64,000 nt of DNA from DASRFA01 sp035651755 (lineage in GTDB: Bacteria; Desulfobacterota; Binatia; UBA12015), in the NCBI GenBank assembly GCA_035651755.1, contig DASRFA010000018.1:124001-188000 (forward strand), in the 5' to 3' direction. The notes under the pieces were generated by a model that did no database searches, was not told the origin of the DNA, and saw only the letters and a list, made by a program, of their open reading frames with translations. Numbering within the stretch: position 1 is the first letter of the stretch; the number at the start of each line of letters is the position of its first letter. Below, one piece after another: positions 16,844 to 25,801 of this stretch. The translations under genes were made by a program, and so were the position numbers.

Positions 16844-18493
16844 TCAGGCCGGCGCGGCCGGCGCGATGTCCGGCCAGTGCCGGCACGGATCGATCGCGAC
16901 GCCCGCGATCCGGATCTCGAAGTGGAGGTGCGGGTAGTCGTACTGGCTTCCGTCGTGCAGGATGCCGCTCCGACCGCTGAGCGCGATCGGCTGTCCGCGC
17001 GCGACCTCGCCGCGCCGCACGACGAAGCGCGACAGGTGCGCGTAGACGGTCTCGACGTTGGTGAAGTGCCGGATCCGGACGACCTTCCCGTAGCCGGGCT
17101 CGAAGCGCACGGAGGCGATTCGCCCGCGCGCGAACGCGCGCACCGGCGTTCCGATCGCGGCCGGAAGGTCGATGCCCTCGTGCGTGCGCTCCGGCCGCCG
17201 ATGCGCGCCGAACGCGCCGATCGCGCGCACCGCCGGCATGCTCTCGAGCGGCGACGCGAACGGCGGCTCGCCGAGCTCGGCGACGACCTGCTCCATGTGG
17301 GTGCCGGCGGACCCCTTGACGAGGACCGCGTCGCCCGGCGCGAGGTCGCGCGCGAGCGCCTCGAGCAGCGCGATCTTGTCGCCGGCATGCGTCACGCGCT
17401 CGGCCGGCAGCCCGCCCGCCCGCGCGCCGTCGGCGATCCGGCGGGCGAGCGGCCCGACCGTGAAGAGCCGGAGGTCGGGATACGAGCGCGCGATCTCGCG
17501 GCCGAGCTCCTCGTGCAGGCGCGCTCCGGCCTCGCCGAGCTCCAGCATGTCGCCCAGGATCGCGACCTTCCGGCCCGGCTCCGCCGCGAGCGCCTCCAGC
17601 CCGGCGACGACCGCCTGCGGGCTCGCGCTGTAGGTGTCGTCGATCACCGTCATGCCGGCACGCTCGCGCCGGACGAGCCGGCGCGGCGCCGCGCTCTCGG
17701 GCGCGAAGGCGCCGATCGCGCGCGCGATCGCGTCGGGCGCGATCCCGAACAGCCAGCCGCACGCGGCCGCCGCGACGACCGCGTACGCGTTCCGCGGCCC
17801 GACGAGCGGGCTTCGCAAAGCGACCGTCCAGTCGGGTCCGACGACCTCGAGCGCGAGGCCGCTCGCGTCGGCGCGCACGTCGCGCGCGACGAAGTCGGCA
17901 GCCGACTTGACGCCGAACGTGAGCACGCGGTGCGGCAGCCGGACGCGCGCGAGCAGCTCGTCGTCCGCGTTCAGCAGGACCGTGCCGCCCCGCTTCAGGT
18001 TGCGCGCGAGCGCGATCTTCTCGGCGAGGACGCCCTCGCGGCTCCCGAGCCAGGCGAGGTGGCTGTCGCCGACGTTCGTCAGCAGCACGACGTCGGGATC
18101 GATCGCCCGGTTCCAGCGCGCGGCGTTTCCCGGCCGCTGGATGCCGGCCTCGAGGACGAGCGCGTGGTTCGCCTTCGAGCGCGAGCGCAGTACGTAGCGG
18201 TGGAACTGGAGGTCGCTGTTGTCGCGGTCGCCGGTCGCGATCACGGAGAAGCGCTCTGCGAGGACGCGCGCGACGAGGGCATGGGTCGTCGTCTTGCCGG
18301 TGCTGCCGGTCACCACGACGAGCGGGACGTCGGGGTGGAGGCGGCGATGGAGCCGGGCCACGGCGTGCAGCGGCCAGCGCGCCCATGGGCTCGCGCGCTC
18401 GCGCACGTCGAGCGCCCAGAACCCGAGTCGGTGGACCACCCCGCCGATCGGGCCGGTGCGCGCCTTCTCTCCCGGCGGGCGGGCTCGCCTCAT
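16844..18493 (-). CDS. MurF-like Mur ligase fused to an M23 (LytM) metallopeptidase domain
   Basis: A 549-residue fusion. Residues 50-400 are a Mur ligase most like MurF: P-loop TGSTGKTTT (62-70), LTNVGDSHLAWLGSREGV, VIDDTYSASPQAVVAGLEAL, AILGDMLELGEAGARLHEEL and VLVKGSAGTHMEQVV. Only 61 residues precede the P-loop, so the UDP-sugar-peptide-binding N-terminal domain of true MurF is reduced or missing. Residues about 419-549 are an M23 endopeptidase with intact zinc motifs HEGID (His438, Asp442) and HLHFE (near 522-526). Ligases are cytosolic while M23 enzymes act in the envelope, and no signal peptide is visible, which makes the fusion hard to explain. It follows the DUF3604 lipoprotein gene by 16 bp. 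Confidence 0.8.
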   Translation of the reverse strand: MRRARPPGEKARTGPIGGVVHRLGFWALDVRERASPWARWPLHAVARLHRRLHPDVPLVVVTGSTGKTTTHALVARVLAERFSVIATGDRDNSDLQFHRYVLRSRSKANHALVLEAGIQRPGNAARWNRAIDPDVVLLTNVGDSHLAWLGSREGVLAEKIALARNLKRGGTVLLNADDELLARVRLPHRVLTFGVKSAADFVARDVRADASGLALEVVGPDWTVALRSPLVGPRNAYAVVAAAACGWLFGIAPDAIARAIGAFAPESAAPRRLVRRERAGMTVIDDTYSASPQAVVAGLEALAAEPGRKVAILGDMLELGEAGARLHEELGREIARSYPDLRLFTVGPLARRIADGARAGGLPAERVTHAGDKIALLEALARDLAPGDAVLVKGSAGTHMEQVVAELGEPPFASPLESMPAVRAIGAFGAHRRPERTHEGIDLPAAIGTPVRAFARGRIASVRFEPGYGKVVRIRHFTNVETVYAHLSRFVVRRGEVARGQPIALSGRSGILHDGSQYDYPHLHFEIRIAGVAIDPCRHWPDIAPAAPA

Positions 18494-18509
18494 CCCGGGA
18501 CGGCGCCGC

Positions 18510-20462
18510 TCACGCGGCCGGGTCGTGGAAGATCGGCGACGTCCAAGCGCGCTCCTGGATCGTGCGCTTGATGGTCGGGTCGGTGCAGCTCGCGGGGCGC
18601 TCCTCGGGAGCGAGGCGGTTGCACACCCAGGTGCTCCAGCGGCACGTCGGGTTCTCGAGCACGCGCGCGTAGTAGAACGCGCGCTCGGCCGGATCGAACT
18701 CGGGGTCCGTCCAGACCGCGCACAGCGAGTCGAAGCCGGCGCCGTGCGGCTCGCAGGTGGCCTCGTCGACGGTCGCGCCGTTCGCGGGGTCACCGGCGAC
18801 GTCGAAGACCTTCTGGTGCGCCTGGCCCGCGGCATCGATCCAGCCCTTCACGATCTGGACGCGCTGGAGCGGCGTTCCGCGCCGCGTCCCGGTCCCGGGA
18901 TCGCGCAGCGCACTCACGAGGAACGACGGCGCGTTCGTGCCGCGCAGCTCGCCGCCCATCGGGACGCCGGCCGCGTCCGCCTTCCGGAGACCGTCGGGAT
19001 CGGAGCAGAGGTCGGACGTCAAGTCGGCGCCGCCGAAGAATCGCACGACGATGCGCGGGCCGCTCGTGCCGAAAGTCTCGCGCCGCCGGAGCGCGTCGAA
19101 GATCGCGGCGCGCGAGTTCTCCTCGGCCCAGACGCCCGCGAGGCCGCCCGGGTCGTACGCGATGCCGCCGGCGGTGAGCTGTCCGGGGCCGAGCTGATCG
19201 GCGGGAGTGGCGTCGTCGTTGCCGCGGTGGCCGATGAAGGAGTCCTCCTCGACGTTGCCCGGCGTCCCGTTGTGCGTGTCCGTGCTCGCGATGACGCCGA
19301 GGCGGTACGGGTTCACGCCGAGCCGTGTCGCCTCCTTCAGGCCCTCGAGGAGGATGCCGCGCAGGAAGTCGCGGCGCGAGTAGCAGCCGAAGTTCGCGGA
19401 GCCGAGCTCGCCGGTGCCGTCGCCGCAGTCCTGCGGGCCGGGGCGCGTCCACTTCTCGAACTCGCACTGCTCGTCGGGCTCGCCGAGCACGCCCGAGAGG
19501 CCGTTCCGGCACTCCGAGTCGCCCTTGTGCTGGAACACCTCGAGGAGCGGCTCCATGCGCGCTCGTAGCTCCGCTTGCGCGCGCTCGTCGTCGGTCGTCG
19601 CCGCGCCGGGATACTCGACGAGGAACATGTGGCCGTTGCTCTCGTTCGGGTTGTGAGGGATCGCGAGCACGTCGCAGCCGTCGCCGGCGTCGAGGCAGGT
19701 CGTCCGGAGCTCGCGCCAGAGGCCCTGCGGCGTCGGCTGCTCGAAGTACGTGGTGGGGAAGGGCACGCGCTCGTTCTTGAAGATGACGTTGCGATGCATG
19801 GTGCTCGCGCCGGTCGCGGCGGTGTACTCGTAGGCGACGAAGCTCGTGAACGAGCAGCGCTCGCTCCGGTCGTACGCCGCCTCGGCGGCGTCCTGGATCG
19901 ACTGCCACACCTCTCCGGCCGCCGCGCGACAGCCCTGCTGGTCGGCTCCGCACACGTCGGCGAAACGCTTGGGATCGGCGACGCTCAGCTGGACGCCGAA
20001 CGTCCGCGTCGCGAGCAGGTCGTCGCCGCGGAAGATGCGGCAGGTCTCCGACTCGTACGCGGACGATCCCGGCGTGGAGCAGTTCTCGACCTCGCCGAGG
20101 TACTCCGAGTGGTCGGTGACGGCGACGAAGTCGAGCGGCCGCTCGAGGCGGACGGTGCGCGTCCCGCGGCCCTGCGCGTCGAGCGGCGGAAGCGACACGG
20201 GCTCGCCGCGCGCGAAGCGGTACGCCTCGCTCGGGGTCACCCGCACGTCGAAGGCGTTCGCGTCGAACGAGTGCGTCGTGTGGACGTGCAGGTCGCCGAA
20301 GTAGGCGTTTCGGAGCGGGTTGCGAGAGGCACAGGGCTCCCGGACGTCGACCGGGCTGATCGGGCCCTGGCCGGTCCGCGGCGAGGTCGCATCGGAGCAC
20401 GCGGCCGCGAGGACGGCGCACGCGAGGAGCCACGCGATCGCGGTTCTCGGGTGCGCGGGCAT
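18510..20462 (-). CDS. DUF3604 domain lipoprotein
   Basis: A 650-residue DUF3604 protein with a lipoprotein signal (LACAVLAAACSD, lipid Cys22). Metal motifs: FGDLHVHTTHSFD (Asp57, His59, His61), VTDHSEY, VAYEYTA, AIPHNPNESNG and STDTHNGTPG at about 392-401. This is the more typical DUF3604 form; the copy at 5687 is longer and anchored by a helix instead. Anchoring places it in the periplasm or outer membrane. Its ribosome site (AAGGAAG) is well placed. In many bacteria DUF3604 genes sit beside a parvulin isomerase, as here (20524-21426, 61 bp upstream), which supports a functional link. Reaction unknown. Confidence 0.85.
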   Translation of the reverse strand: MPAHPRTAIAWLLACAVLAAACSDATSPRTGQGPISPVDVREPCASRNPLRNAYFGDLHVHTTHSFDANAFDVRVTPSEAYRFARGEPVSLPPLDAQGRGTRTVRLERPLDFVAVTDHSEYLGEVENCSTPGSSAYESETCRIFRGDDLLATRTFGVQLSVADPKRFADVCGADQQGCRAAAGEVWQSIQDAAEAAYDRSERCSFTSFVAYEYTAATGASTMHRNVIFKNERVPFPTTYFEQPTPQGLWRELRTTCLDAGDGCDVLAIPHNPNESNGHMFLVEYPGAATTDDERAQAELRARMEPLLEVFQHKGDSECRNGLSGVLGEPDEQCEFEKWTRPGPQDCGDGTGELGSANFGCYSRRDFLRGILLEGLKEATRLGVNPYRLGVIASTDTHNGTPGNVEEDSFIGHRGNDDATPADQLGPGQLTAGGIAYDPGGLAGVWAEENSRAAIFDALRRRETFGTSGPRIVVRFFGGADLTSDLCSDPDGLRKADAAGVPMGGELRGTNAPSFLVSALRDPGTGTRRGTPLQRVQIVKGWIDAAGQAHQKVFDVAGDPANGATVDEATCEPHGAGFDSLCAVWTDPEFDPAERAFYYARVLENPTCRWSTWVCNRLAPEERPASCTDPTIKRTIQERAWTSPIFHDPAA

Positions 20463-20523
20463 TCGGCTTCCTTACGCGAGGGCCGCGCGAGCCGGCAAGC
20501 CGGATTGCGCGCCGAAGCGCGCC

Positions 20524-21426
20524 TTACGGCTCGCCGACGACCTCGTAGCGCTCGCGGAGCGCGTCGAGCGCGGCGCGCCGGCGCTCGGCGCGCTTCTCCT
20601 CGAGCCAATCGAGGCGGGCGGCCGTCCGCACGTCGGCGACGCGCGCGGGGCGGGCTTCCGTCCGCGCCGTGGGGCGGACGAGGTGCCAGCCGTAGGTCGA
20701 GCGGATCGGATCCGACCACGCGTCGACCGGAAGCTGCATGACGCGAGCGGCGAACGCGTCGCCAAAGACCCCCGCGACGTCGCGCTCGCCGAGCGCGCCG
20801 AAGTCGCGGCCGCGCGGGAACGGGTCGCCGAGGTCGGCCGGGTTCGCGCCCGCTTCGATCTGCGCGCGCAGCTCGCGCGCGATCGCCTCCGCGCGGTCGC
20901 CGTGGCGGTCGCCGCTCACGAAGACGTGCGTCAGCGCGACCCGCGCCGGGATCCCGTAGCGCTCGGCGTGTCGCTCGAGGAAGCGCGCGAGCTCCTCGTC
21001 CGTCGGCTCGGGGATCGGCTCCGCCTCCTCCGCGAGGAACTCCATCTTCTGGACGAGGCGGCGGCGCACGATGACGTCGCCGCGGTCGAGCCCCAGGCGG
21101 AGCGCCTCGCGCACGAGGACCTCGTCGTCGACGTAGCGCTCGACGAGCGCGCGCTCGTCGTCCGCCGTCGGCGCGCTCCCGGTGCGCCGGACGTGCTCCT
21201 GGCGGAGCGCGCGCCGCATCGATTCGTCGACCACGATCCTCCGGCTGCTCGCGACCGGACCGAGCCACGCCTGCGCGGCGAACACGAGCCCGCCCAGGAG
21301 AGCGAAGTGGAGGAGCGGCTCGCGCAGGACGCGGCGGAGCCGCGACGGGGGCGCCGCCGGCGTCGCGGACACCGGCTCGGCAAGGTCGTCACGCTCCGCC
21401 TCGGCGCGCTGCGGGTTGCCAGTCAC
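20524..21426 (-). CDS. Membrane-anchored parvulin-type peptidyl-prolyl isomerase
   Basis: A 300-residue protein with one transmembrane segment (about 38-55, LLHFALLGGLVFAAQAWLG) and a periplasmic part. The parvulin (PPIC) domain lies at about 145-240: ALTHVFVSG, DLGDPFPRGRDFGALGERDV, DAWSDPIRSTYGWHLVRPT. It would fold exported proteins by prolyl isomerisation; its likely client is the DUF3604 lipoprotein encoded next. The start is unclear: GTG 21426 or GTG 21372, neither with a strong ribosome site. First gene of the leftward PPIase-DUF3604-Mur/M23 run. Confidence 0.85.
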   Translation of the reverse strand: MTGNPQRAEAERDDLAEPVSATPAAPPSRLRRVLREPLLHFALLGGLVFAAQAWLGPVASSRRIVVDESMRRALRQEHVRRTGSAPTADDERALVERYVDDEVLVREALRLGLDRGDVIVRRRLVQKMEFLAEEAEPIPEPTDEELARFLERHAERYGIPARVALTHVFVSGDRHGDRAEAIARELRAQIEAGANPADLGDPFPRGRDFGALGERDVAGVFGDAFAARVMQLPVDAWSDPIRSTYGWHLVRPTARTEARPARVADVRTAARLDWLEEKRAERRRAALDALRERYEVVGEP

Positions 21427-21522
21427 GCAGCGTCGGGATAGCCGTCGTGAAGGCGGCGCGCGAGGACGCGTCGCGGCGCGGAGCATGCCGCGCGCGCGCC
21501 GCGCTCGAACGCGAGGCATTCG

Positions 21523-22134
21523 GTGGAACGATCGACGCTCGCGCGCCGGCGGTTTCGCGCCGCGGAAGCCGTCGCAGGCTGGATGCTCGCACTCGTCGTC
21601 GGGCTCGCGGCCGCCGGCGCCGCGCGCGCGGCCGAGCCGCGCGGAGGAGGGACCATGGCATTCGCGCTCCGGTCGCCGGCGTTTCCGGCGAACGGCGAGA
21701 TTCCGACCAAGCACACCTGCGAGGGCGAAGACGTGTCGCCCGCGCTCGAGTGGTCCGACGTGCCGCCGAGCGCGCAGAGCCTCGCTCTCGTCGTCGACGA
21801 CCCCGAGGCGCCGGATCCGAAGGCCCCGCAGCGCGTCTGGGTGCACTGGGTCGTGTACGACGTCCCGCCGTCGGCGACCGGCCTTCCCGAGGGAGCGAAG
21901 GGCTCGTCGCTCCCGCAGAATGCGAAGCAGGGCGTGAACGACTGGAAGCGCTCCGGCTACGGCGGCCCGTGCCCCCCGATCGGCCGCCATCGCTACTTCT
22001 TCAAGCTCTACGCCCTCGACACCGCGCTTCCGAGCCTGCGCGACCCCACCAAGTCGCAGCTCGAGGACGCCATGCGCGGCCACGTCGTCGGCGAGGCACA
22101 GCTGATCGGCACGTACGAGAAGCGGAAGAAGTAG
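21523..22134 (+). CDS. YbhB/YbcL-type phosphatidylethanolamine-binding (PEBP) protein, exported
   Basis: A 203-residue PEBP/Raf-kinase-inhibitor-like protein. A GTG start gives an Arg-rich signal sequence (RRRFRAAEAVAGWMLALVV) with cleavage near AARAAEP, so it is probably periplasmic. Family motifs are present: HTCEGEDVSPALEW, VVDDPEAPDP, VHWVVYDVP and YGGPCPPIGRHRYFF, which form the anion-binding pocket. The ATG at 21655 would give a cytosolic form without signal and is an alternative start. The ligand is unknown; bacterial homologues are small, abundant and mostly uncharacterised. Confidence 0.85.
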   Translation: MERSTLARRRFRAAEAVAGWMLALVVGLAAAGAARAAEPRGGGTMAFALRSPAFPANGEIPTKHTCEGEDVSPALEWSDVPPSAQSLALVVDDPEAPDPKAPQRVWVHWVVYDVPPSATGLPEGAKGSSLPQNAKQGVNDWKRSGYGGPCPPIGRHRYFFKLYALDTALPSLRDPTKSQLEDAMRGHVVGEAQLIGTYEKRKK

Positions 22135-22213
22135 CCGGCGCGGTCCATCGCGTCCGACGCCGGCGCTTGGGCGGTCCGCGCGACGATGCTACGCCGCGGC
22201 CCACGGAGGTCCG

Positions 22214-23017
22214 ATGGCGTACGTCAAGATCGAAAAGCCCGCTCCGCACGTGAGCGCGATCATCCTCGACCGCCCCGAGCGGATGAACGCGCTGTCGTTC
22301 GAGACGGTCGTGCCGCTCTACGACGCGATCCGCGAAGTCGCTGCCGACAACGACACCTGGGTCGCGATCCTGACCGGCGCCGGCCGCGGCTTCTGCTCGG
22401 GCCTGGACCTCGAGGACCACGGCGCGCCGCCGGGCATCGCCGGCTTGACCATGTCGCGGATCGCGATCCGCGCGATGGAGGTCATGTCCGACCTCGTCCC
22501 CGCGCTGCGCGCGATGCCGCAGCCCGTGATCGCCGCGATCAACGGTCCCGCGTACGGCGGCGGCATGTGCCTCCCGCTCGGCGCCGACATCCGGATCGCC
22601 GCCCGCTCCGCGCGCTTCCGCGCCGCCGGCATCACGAACGGCCTCACCGGAACGGAGCTGGGCGTGAGCTTCCTCCTGCCGCGCCTGGTCGGCGCGTCGC
22701 GCGCGTTCGAGTGGATCCTCTCCGGTCGCGAGATCGGCGCCGAGGAGGCGGAGCGCGGCGGCCTGGTCTCGCGCGTCGTCGCGGACGACGAGCTGATGCC
22801 CGCCGCGCTCGGCCTCGCCGAGGAGATGTGCGGCTGGAGCCCGCACGGCATCGCGATGACGAAGAAGGTCCTCTGGTCGAACCTCGAGACCGGAAGCCTG
22901 ACCGCGGCGATCGACCTCGAGAACCGGAACCAGCTCCTCGTCCGCCTGACGACGCAGAACCTCGAGGAGGCGATCCGCGCGCGGCGCGAGAAGCGCAAGC
23001 CGAGCTACCTCGACTGA
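22214..23017 (+). CDS. Enoyl-CoA hydratase/isomerase family protein
   Basis: A 267-residue crotonase-fold enzyme of beta-oxidation type. Oxyanion-hole segments are GRGFCSGLDL (about 58-66) and PAYGGGMCL (about 111-118). A catalytic Glu is present in GTELGVSF (near 149), while the second hydratase Glu position is not clearly matched, so isomerase, hydratase or another crotonase reaction are all possible. A good ribosome site (GGAGG) precedes ATG 22214. The next gene is separated by a degenerate copy of the intergenic hairpin repeat. Confidence 0.85.
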   Translation: MAYVKIEKPAPHVSAIILDRPERMNALSFETVVPLYDAIREVAADNDTWVAILTGAGRGFCSGLDLEDHGAPPGIAGLTMSRIAIRAMEVMSDLVPALRAMPQPVIAAINGPAYGGGMCLPLGADIRIAARSARFRAAGITNGLTGTELGVSFLLPRLVGASRAFEWILSGREIGAEEAERGGLVSRVVADDELMPAALGLAEEMCGWSPHGIAMTKKVLWSNLETGSLTAAIDLENRNQLLVRLTTQNLEEAIRARREKRKPSYLD

Positions 23018-23066
23018 CCCGCCCGCGCCGCCGTACGCCGCGACTCGCGGCCGGTCGATTGAACGG

Positions 23067-23108
23067 CCCCGTTCCGCCTTGCCGAACGGCGCGAGGGAGT
23101 TTCCCTCG
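23067..23108 (-). repeat. Degenerate, inverted copy of the double-hairpin repeat
   Basis: Read on the minus strand this matches one unit of the repeat found at 36394, 37571 and 62225. The B hairpin (23067-23091) differs from the perfect form at about four positions, and the A hairpin (23092-23108) has lost three loop bases but keeps the CGAGGGA/TCCCTCG arms. No block C is present. It sits between the enoyl-CoA hydratase and apaH genes. Confidence 0.6.
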
Positions 23109-23160
23109 TGCGACCGCGCGTTGCGAGCGCTCGGCCCGCGGGAGACACTGGATCGAGCTC

Positions 23161-23994
23161 ATGCCGACGTACGTCATCGGCGACGTCCAGGGCTGCTTCG
23201 ACACGCTGGTCGCGCTGCTCGAGCGGCTTCGCTTCGACCCGGCGAGCGATCGCGCGCTCTTCGTCGGCGACCTCGTGAACCGCGGGCCGCGCTCGGAGGA
23301 GATGCTGCGCTGGGCGATCGCGCAGGGCGACCGCGTGCAGACCGTGCTCGGGAACCACGAGCTGCACCTGATCGCGCGCCACCTCGGGGTCGCGGGCCGA
23401 AAGCGACGCGACACGATCGACGGCTTGCTCGCCGCGCCCGACGTCGAAGAGGTCGTGACGTGGCTCCGAAGCCGGCCGTTCGCGATCCGGGCGGGCGACG
23501 CGCTCGTCGTCCACGCGGGGCTCCTTCCGAGCTGGACCTTCGACGATGCGCTCGCGCTCGCGCGCGAGGCGGAGGACGCCTTGCGCGGCCGCGAAGCGGC
23601 CGACCTGCTGGCCGCGGCGCAGGAGCGGCCCGGAACGATCTGGTCGGTCGCGCTGTCCGGCCGCGAGCGACTCCGCGCGATCGTCCAGGGCCTCACGCAG
23701 CTCCGCACGTGCCGCCGCGACGGAGCGCCGTGCCTCGATTTCAAGGGCGCGCCCGGCGAGGCGCCCGAGGGCTGCAGGCCCTGGTTCGAGGTCCCGGGGC
23801 CGTGGCGCACCGATGGCACGGTGATCTTCGGGCACTGGGCCGCGCTCGGGCTACGGGTCGACCCGCACGCCGTCTGCCTCGACAGCGGCGCCGCCTGGGG
23901 CCGAGCGCTGACCGCGCTCCGGCTCGAGGACCGCGCGATCGTGAGCCAGCCGGTCGTCGAGGAGCGCCGGACGCTCGTTCGCCTCGCGCCCTGA
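23161..23994 (+). CDS. apaH: Symmetrical bis(5'-nucleosyl)-tetraphosphatase ApaH
   Basis: A 277-residue calcineurin-like phosphatase that hydrolyses Ap4A symmetrically to two ADP. The family pattern is complete: YVIGDVQGCFDTL (7-19), FVGDLVNRGPRSEEML, VLGNHELHL, LVVHAGLLPSW and IFGHWAALG. Length and spacing match E. coli ApaH, and Gln replaces the first-motif His as in many members. It limits alarmone-like dinucleotides and NAD-type/Np4 caps on RNA under stress. The start is ATG 23161; a GGGAG lies about 14 bases upstream. The usual ksgA/apaG neighbours are absent. Confidence 0.92.
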   Translation: MPTYVIGDVQGCFDTLVALLERLRFDPASDRALFVGDLVNRGPRSEEMLRWAIAQGDRVQTVLGNHELHLIARHLGVAGRKRRDTIDGLLAAPDVEEVVTWLRSRPFAIRAGDALVVHAGLLPSWTFDDALALAREAEDALRGREAADLLAAAQERPGTIWSVALSGRERLRAIVQGLTQLRTCRRDGAPCLDFKGAPGEAPEGCRPWFEVPGPWRTDGTVIFGHWAALGLRVDPHAVCLDSGAAWGRALTALRLEDRAIVSQPVVEERRTLVRLAP

Positions 23995-24091
23995 GCCGCG
24001 GCGCGGACGGCCATCGGCGACGGTTGTCGCACGCGGCGCGCCGTGCAAGCGTGCGCCGAGGTCGGCCGGGCCGTTGCGCGAGGCGGGTGCC

Positions 24092-25780
24092 ATGGGCAAC
24101 AAGATGTTCGATCTGGTCGTGAAGGGCGGGCGAGTCGTCGACGGCACCGGGATGCCGTCGTTCACGGCCGACGTCGGGATCCGGAACGGTCGCGTCGCGG
24201 CGGTCGGACGCGTGGACGGCGCGGCGAAGCGGACGATGGACGCCGACGGGCTCGTCGTCACGCCCGGCTTCATCGACGTGCACACGCACTACGACGCGCA
24301 GCTCGACTGGGAGCCGACGGCGTCGCCGGCGTCGTGGCACGGCGTCACGACGGTCCTCACCGGGAACTGCGGCTTCACGCTCGCGCCGGCGCGCGGCGAG
24401 GACTGCGGCTGGCTCGCGCAGATGCTCTCACGCGTCGAGGGGATGTCGCCGGACGCGCTCGCGGGCGGGCTCCGCTGGCGCGGCGGGGGATTCGGCGAGT
24501 TCTGGCGACGGCTGGACGGCCGGATCGGCGTCAACGCCGGCAGCTACGTCGGCCACTCCGCCGTCCGGCGCTTCGTCATGGGGGACGCCGCGTCCGAGCG
24601 CGCGGCGACGGACGGCGAGATCGCCGCGATGTGCGAGGTCGTGCGCGCCGCAATGCGCGAGGGCGCGATCGGCTTCTCGACGTCGCAGCTCGACATCCAC
24701 GTCGCGCACGACGGGCGCGAGGTGCCGTCGAACTTCGCGGCGCCGGACGAGATCGTCCGCCTGTGTGCGGTGCTGGCAGAGTTCGCGCGGGGCGCGATCG
24801 AGTTCATCCCGCGGAGCTTCGTCTGCGGCATGGACGCGCGCGACCGCGAGCTCCTGCTCGCGATGTACCGCGTCTCGGGCCGGCCGATCGAGATCCAGAC
24901 GCTGAACGTCCTGCCCGCGGACCCGGAAGGATGGCAGCGGACGCTCGACTTCGCGCACGAGGCCTTCGCCGCCGGCGCCCGCATCCACCCGATGTTCGCG
25001 ACCAACAAGATCGGCGCGCACCTCCAGCTCTCCACGACCTTCCTCTTCGACGAGCTGCCGAGCTTCCGTGAAGCTCTGACGCAGTCGCCGCCGGAGCGCG
25101 TGCGCCGGCTCCGCGACCCGGCCGTCCGCAACCGCATGCGGCGCGAGATCGCCGACCCGACCGGCCGCGCGTTCGTCTTCATCTGGGACGTGGTCAGCGT
25201 CGAGGCGGTGCGCGACGGCGCGAACGAGCGCTGGCTCGGGAAGTCGATCCCCGAGCTGGCCGCCGCGACCGGCAAGGACCCGCTCGACGCGTTCCTCGAC
25301 CTCGCGCTTTCCGAGGACCTCGATACGCAGTTCGCGCTCGAGATGCCGATGAGCGACTGGTACCGGGAGGTCACGATCCGCCAGATCCGGGACCCGATCG
25401 TGATGGCCGGCTCGAGCGACGGCGGCGCGCACCTGCTGTCGTTCGTCGGTGCGGACTACACCACGCGCCTCCTCGCGGAGTGGGTTCCGGACGCGACGAC
25501 GCTCGAGGACGCGATCCGGAAGCTCACCCTCGTCCCGGCCACCGTGCACGGCCTCGCCGACCGCGGCGCCATCCGCGAGGGCGCGGCCGCCGATCTCAAC
25601 CTGATCGACCTCTCGCGTCTCCGCGCCGGCGCGACGCGCCTCGTGCGCGACTTCCCGGGCGAAGCGCCGAGGTTCGTCGTGGACGCGGAAGGCTACGTGC
25701 AGACGATCGTGAACGGCGAGGTGCTCCTCGAGGACGGGCGGCACACCGGCGCGCTCCCCGGCCACGTCCTTCGCGTCTGA
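24092..25780 (+). CDS. N-acyl-D-amino-acid deacylase/amidohydrolase family 3 protein
   Basis: A 562-residue metal-dependent amidohydrolase of the D-aminoacylase/dihydroorotase-like superfamily. An N-terminal beta segment (FDLVVKGGRVVDGTGMPSFT) precedes the metal site HTHYDAQ near 63-69, then GNCGFTLAP, which carries the family Cys ligand. Later motifs include SDGGAHLLSF and HGLADRGAIREGAAADLNLI. Such proteins deacylate N-acyl-D-amino acids or related amides. This subgroup is expanded in mycobacteria and uncultured soil bacteria, where substrates are unknown. ATG 24092 is chosen over TTG 24074. CobB/CbiA follows after 21 bp. Confidence 0.85.
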   Translation: MGNKMFDLVVKGGRVVDGTGMPSFTADVGIRNGRVAAVGRVDGAAKRTMDADGLVVTPGFIDVHTHYDAQLDWEPTASPASWHGVTTVLTGNCGFTLAPARGEDCGWLAQMLSRVEGMSPDALAGGLRWRGGGFGEFWRRLDGRIGVNAGSYVGHSAVRRFVMGDAASERAATDGEIAAMCEVVRAAMREGAIGFSTSQLDIHVAHDGREVPSNFAAPDEIVRLCAVLAEFARGAIEFIPRSFVCGMDARDRELLLAMYRVSGRPIEIQTLNVLPADPEGWQRTLDFAHEAFAAGARIHPMFATNKIGAHLQLSTTFLFDELPSFREALTQSPPERVRRLRDPAVRNRMRREIADPTGRAFVFIWDVVSVEAVRDGANERWLGKSIPELAAATGKDPLDAFLDLALSEDLDTQFALEMPMSDWYREVTIRQIRDPIVMAGSSDGGAHLLSFVGADYTTRLLAEWVPDATTLEDAIRKLTLVPATVHGLADRGAIREGAAADLNLIDLSRLRAGATRLVRDFPGEAPRFVVDAEGYVQTIVNGEVLLEDGRHTGALPGHVLRV

Positions 25781-25801
25781 AATCCCGGCCGTGGCGCCGG
25801 C

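Noticed and set aside
15075..18386. 1103-codon minus-strand frame over the winged-helix regulator
   Set aside because: Overlaps two genes with strong motifs in other frames; low-complexity translation.
18494..18835. 114-residue N-terminal extension of the Mur/M23 protein
   Set aside because: Ser/Thr/Arg-rich translation antisense-like to, and within, the DUF3604 coding region; ATG 18493 is the better start.
24000..24091. tRNA or riboswitch before the amidohydrolase or cobB genes
   Set aside because: No cloverleaf, no B12-box sequence and no conserved riboswitch elements could be found in the short gaps.
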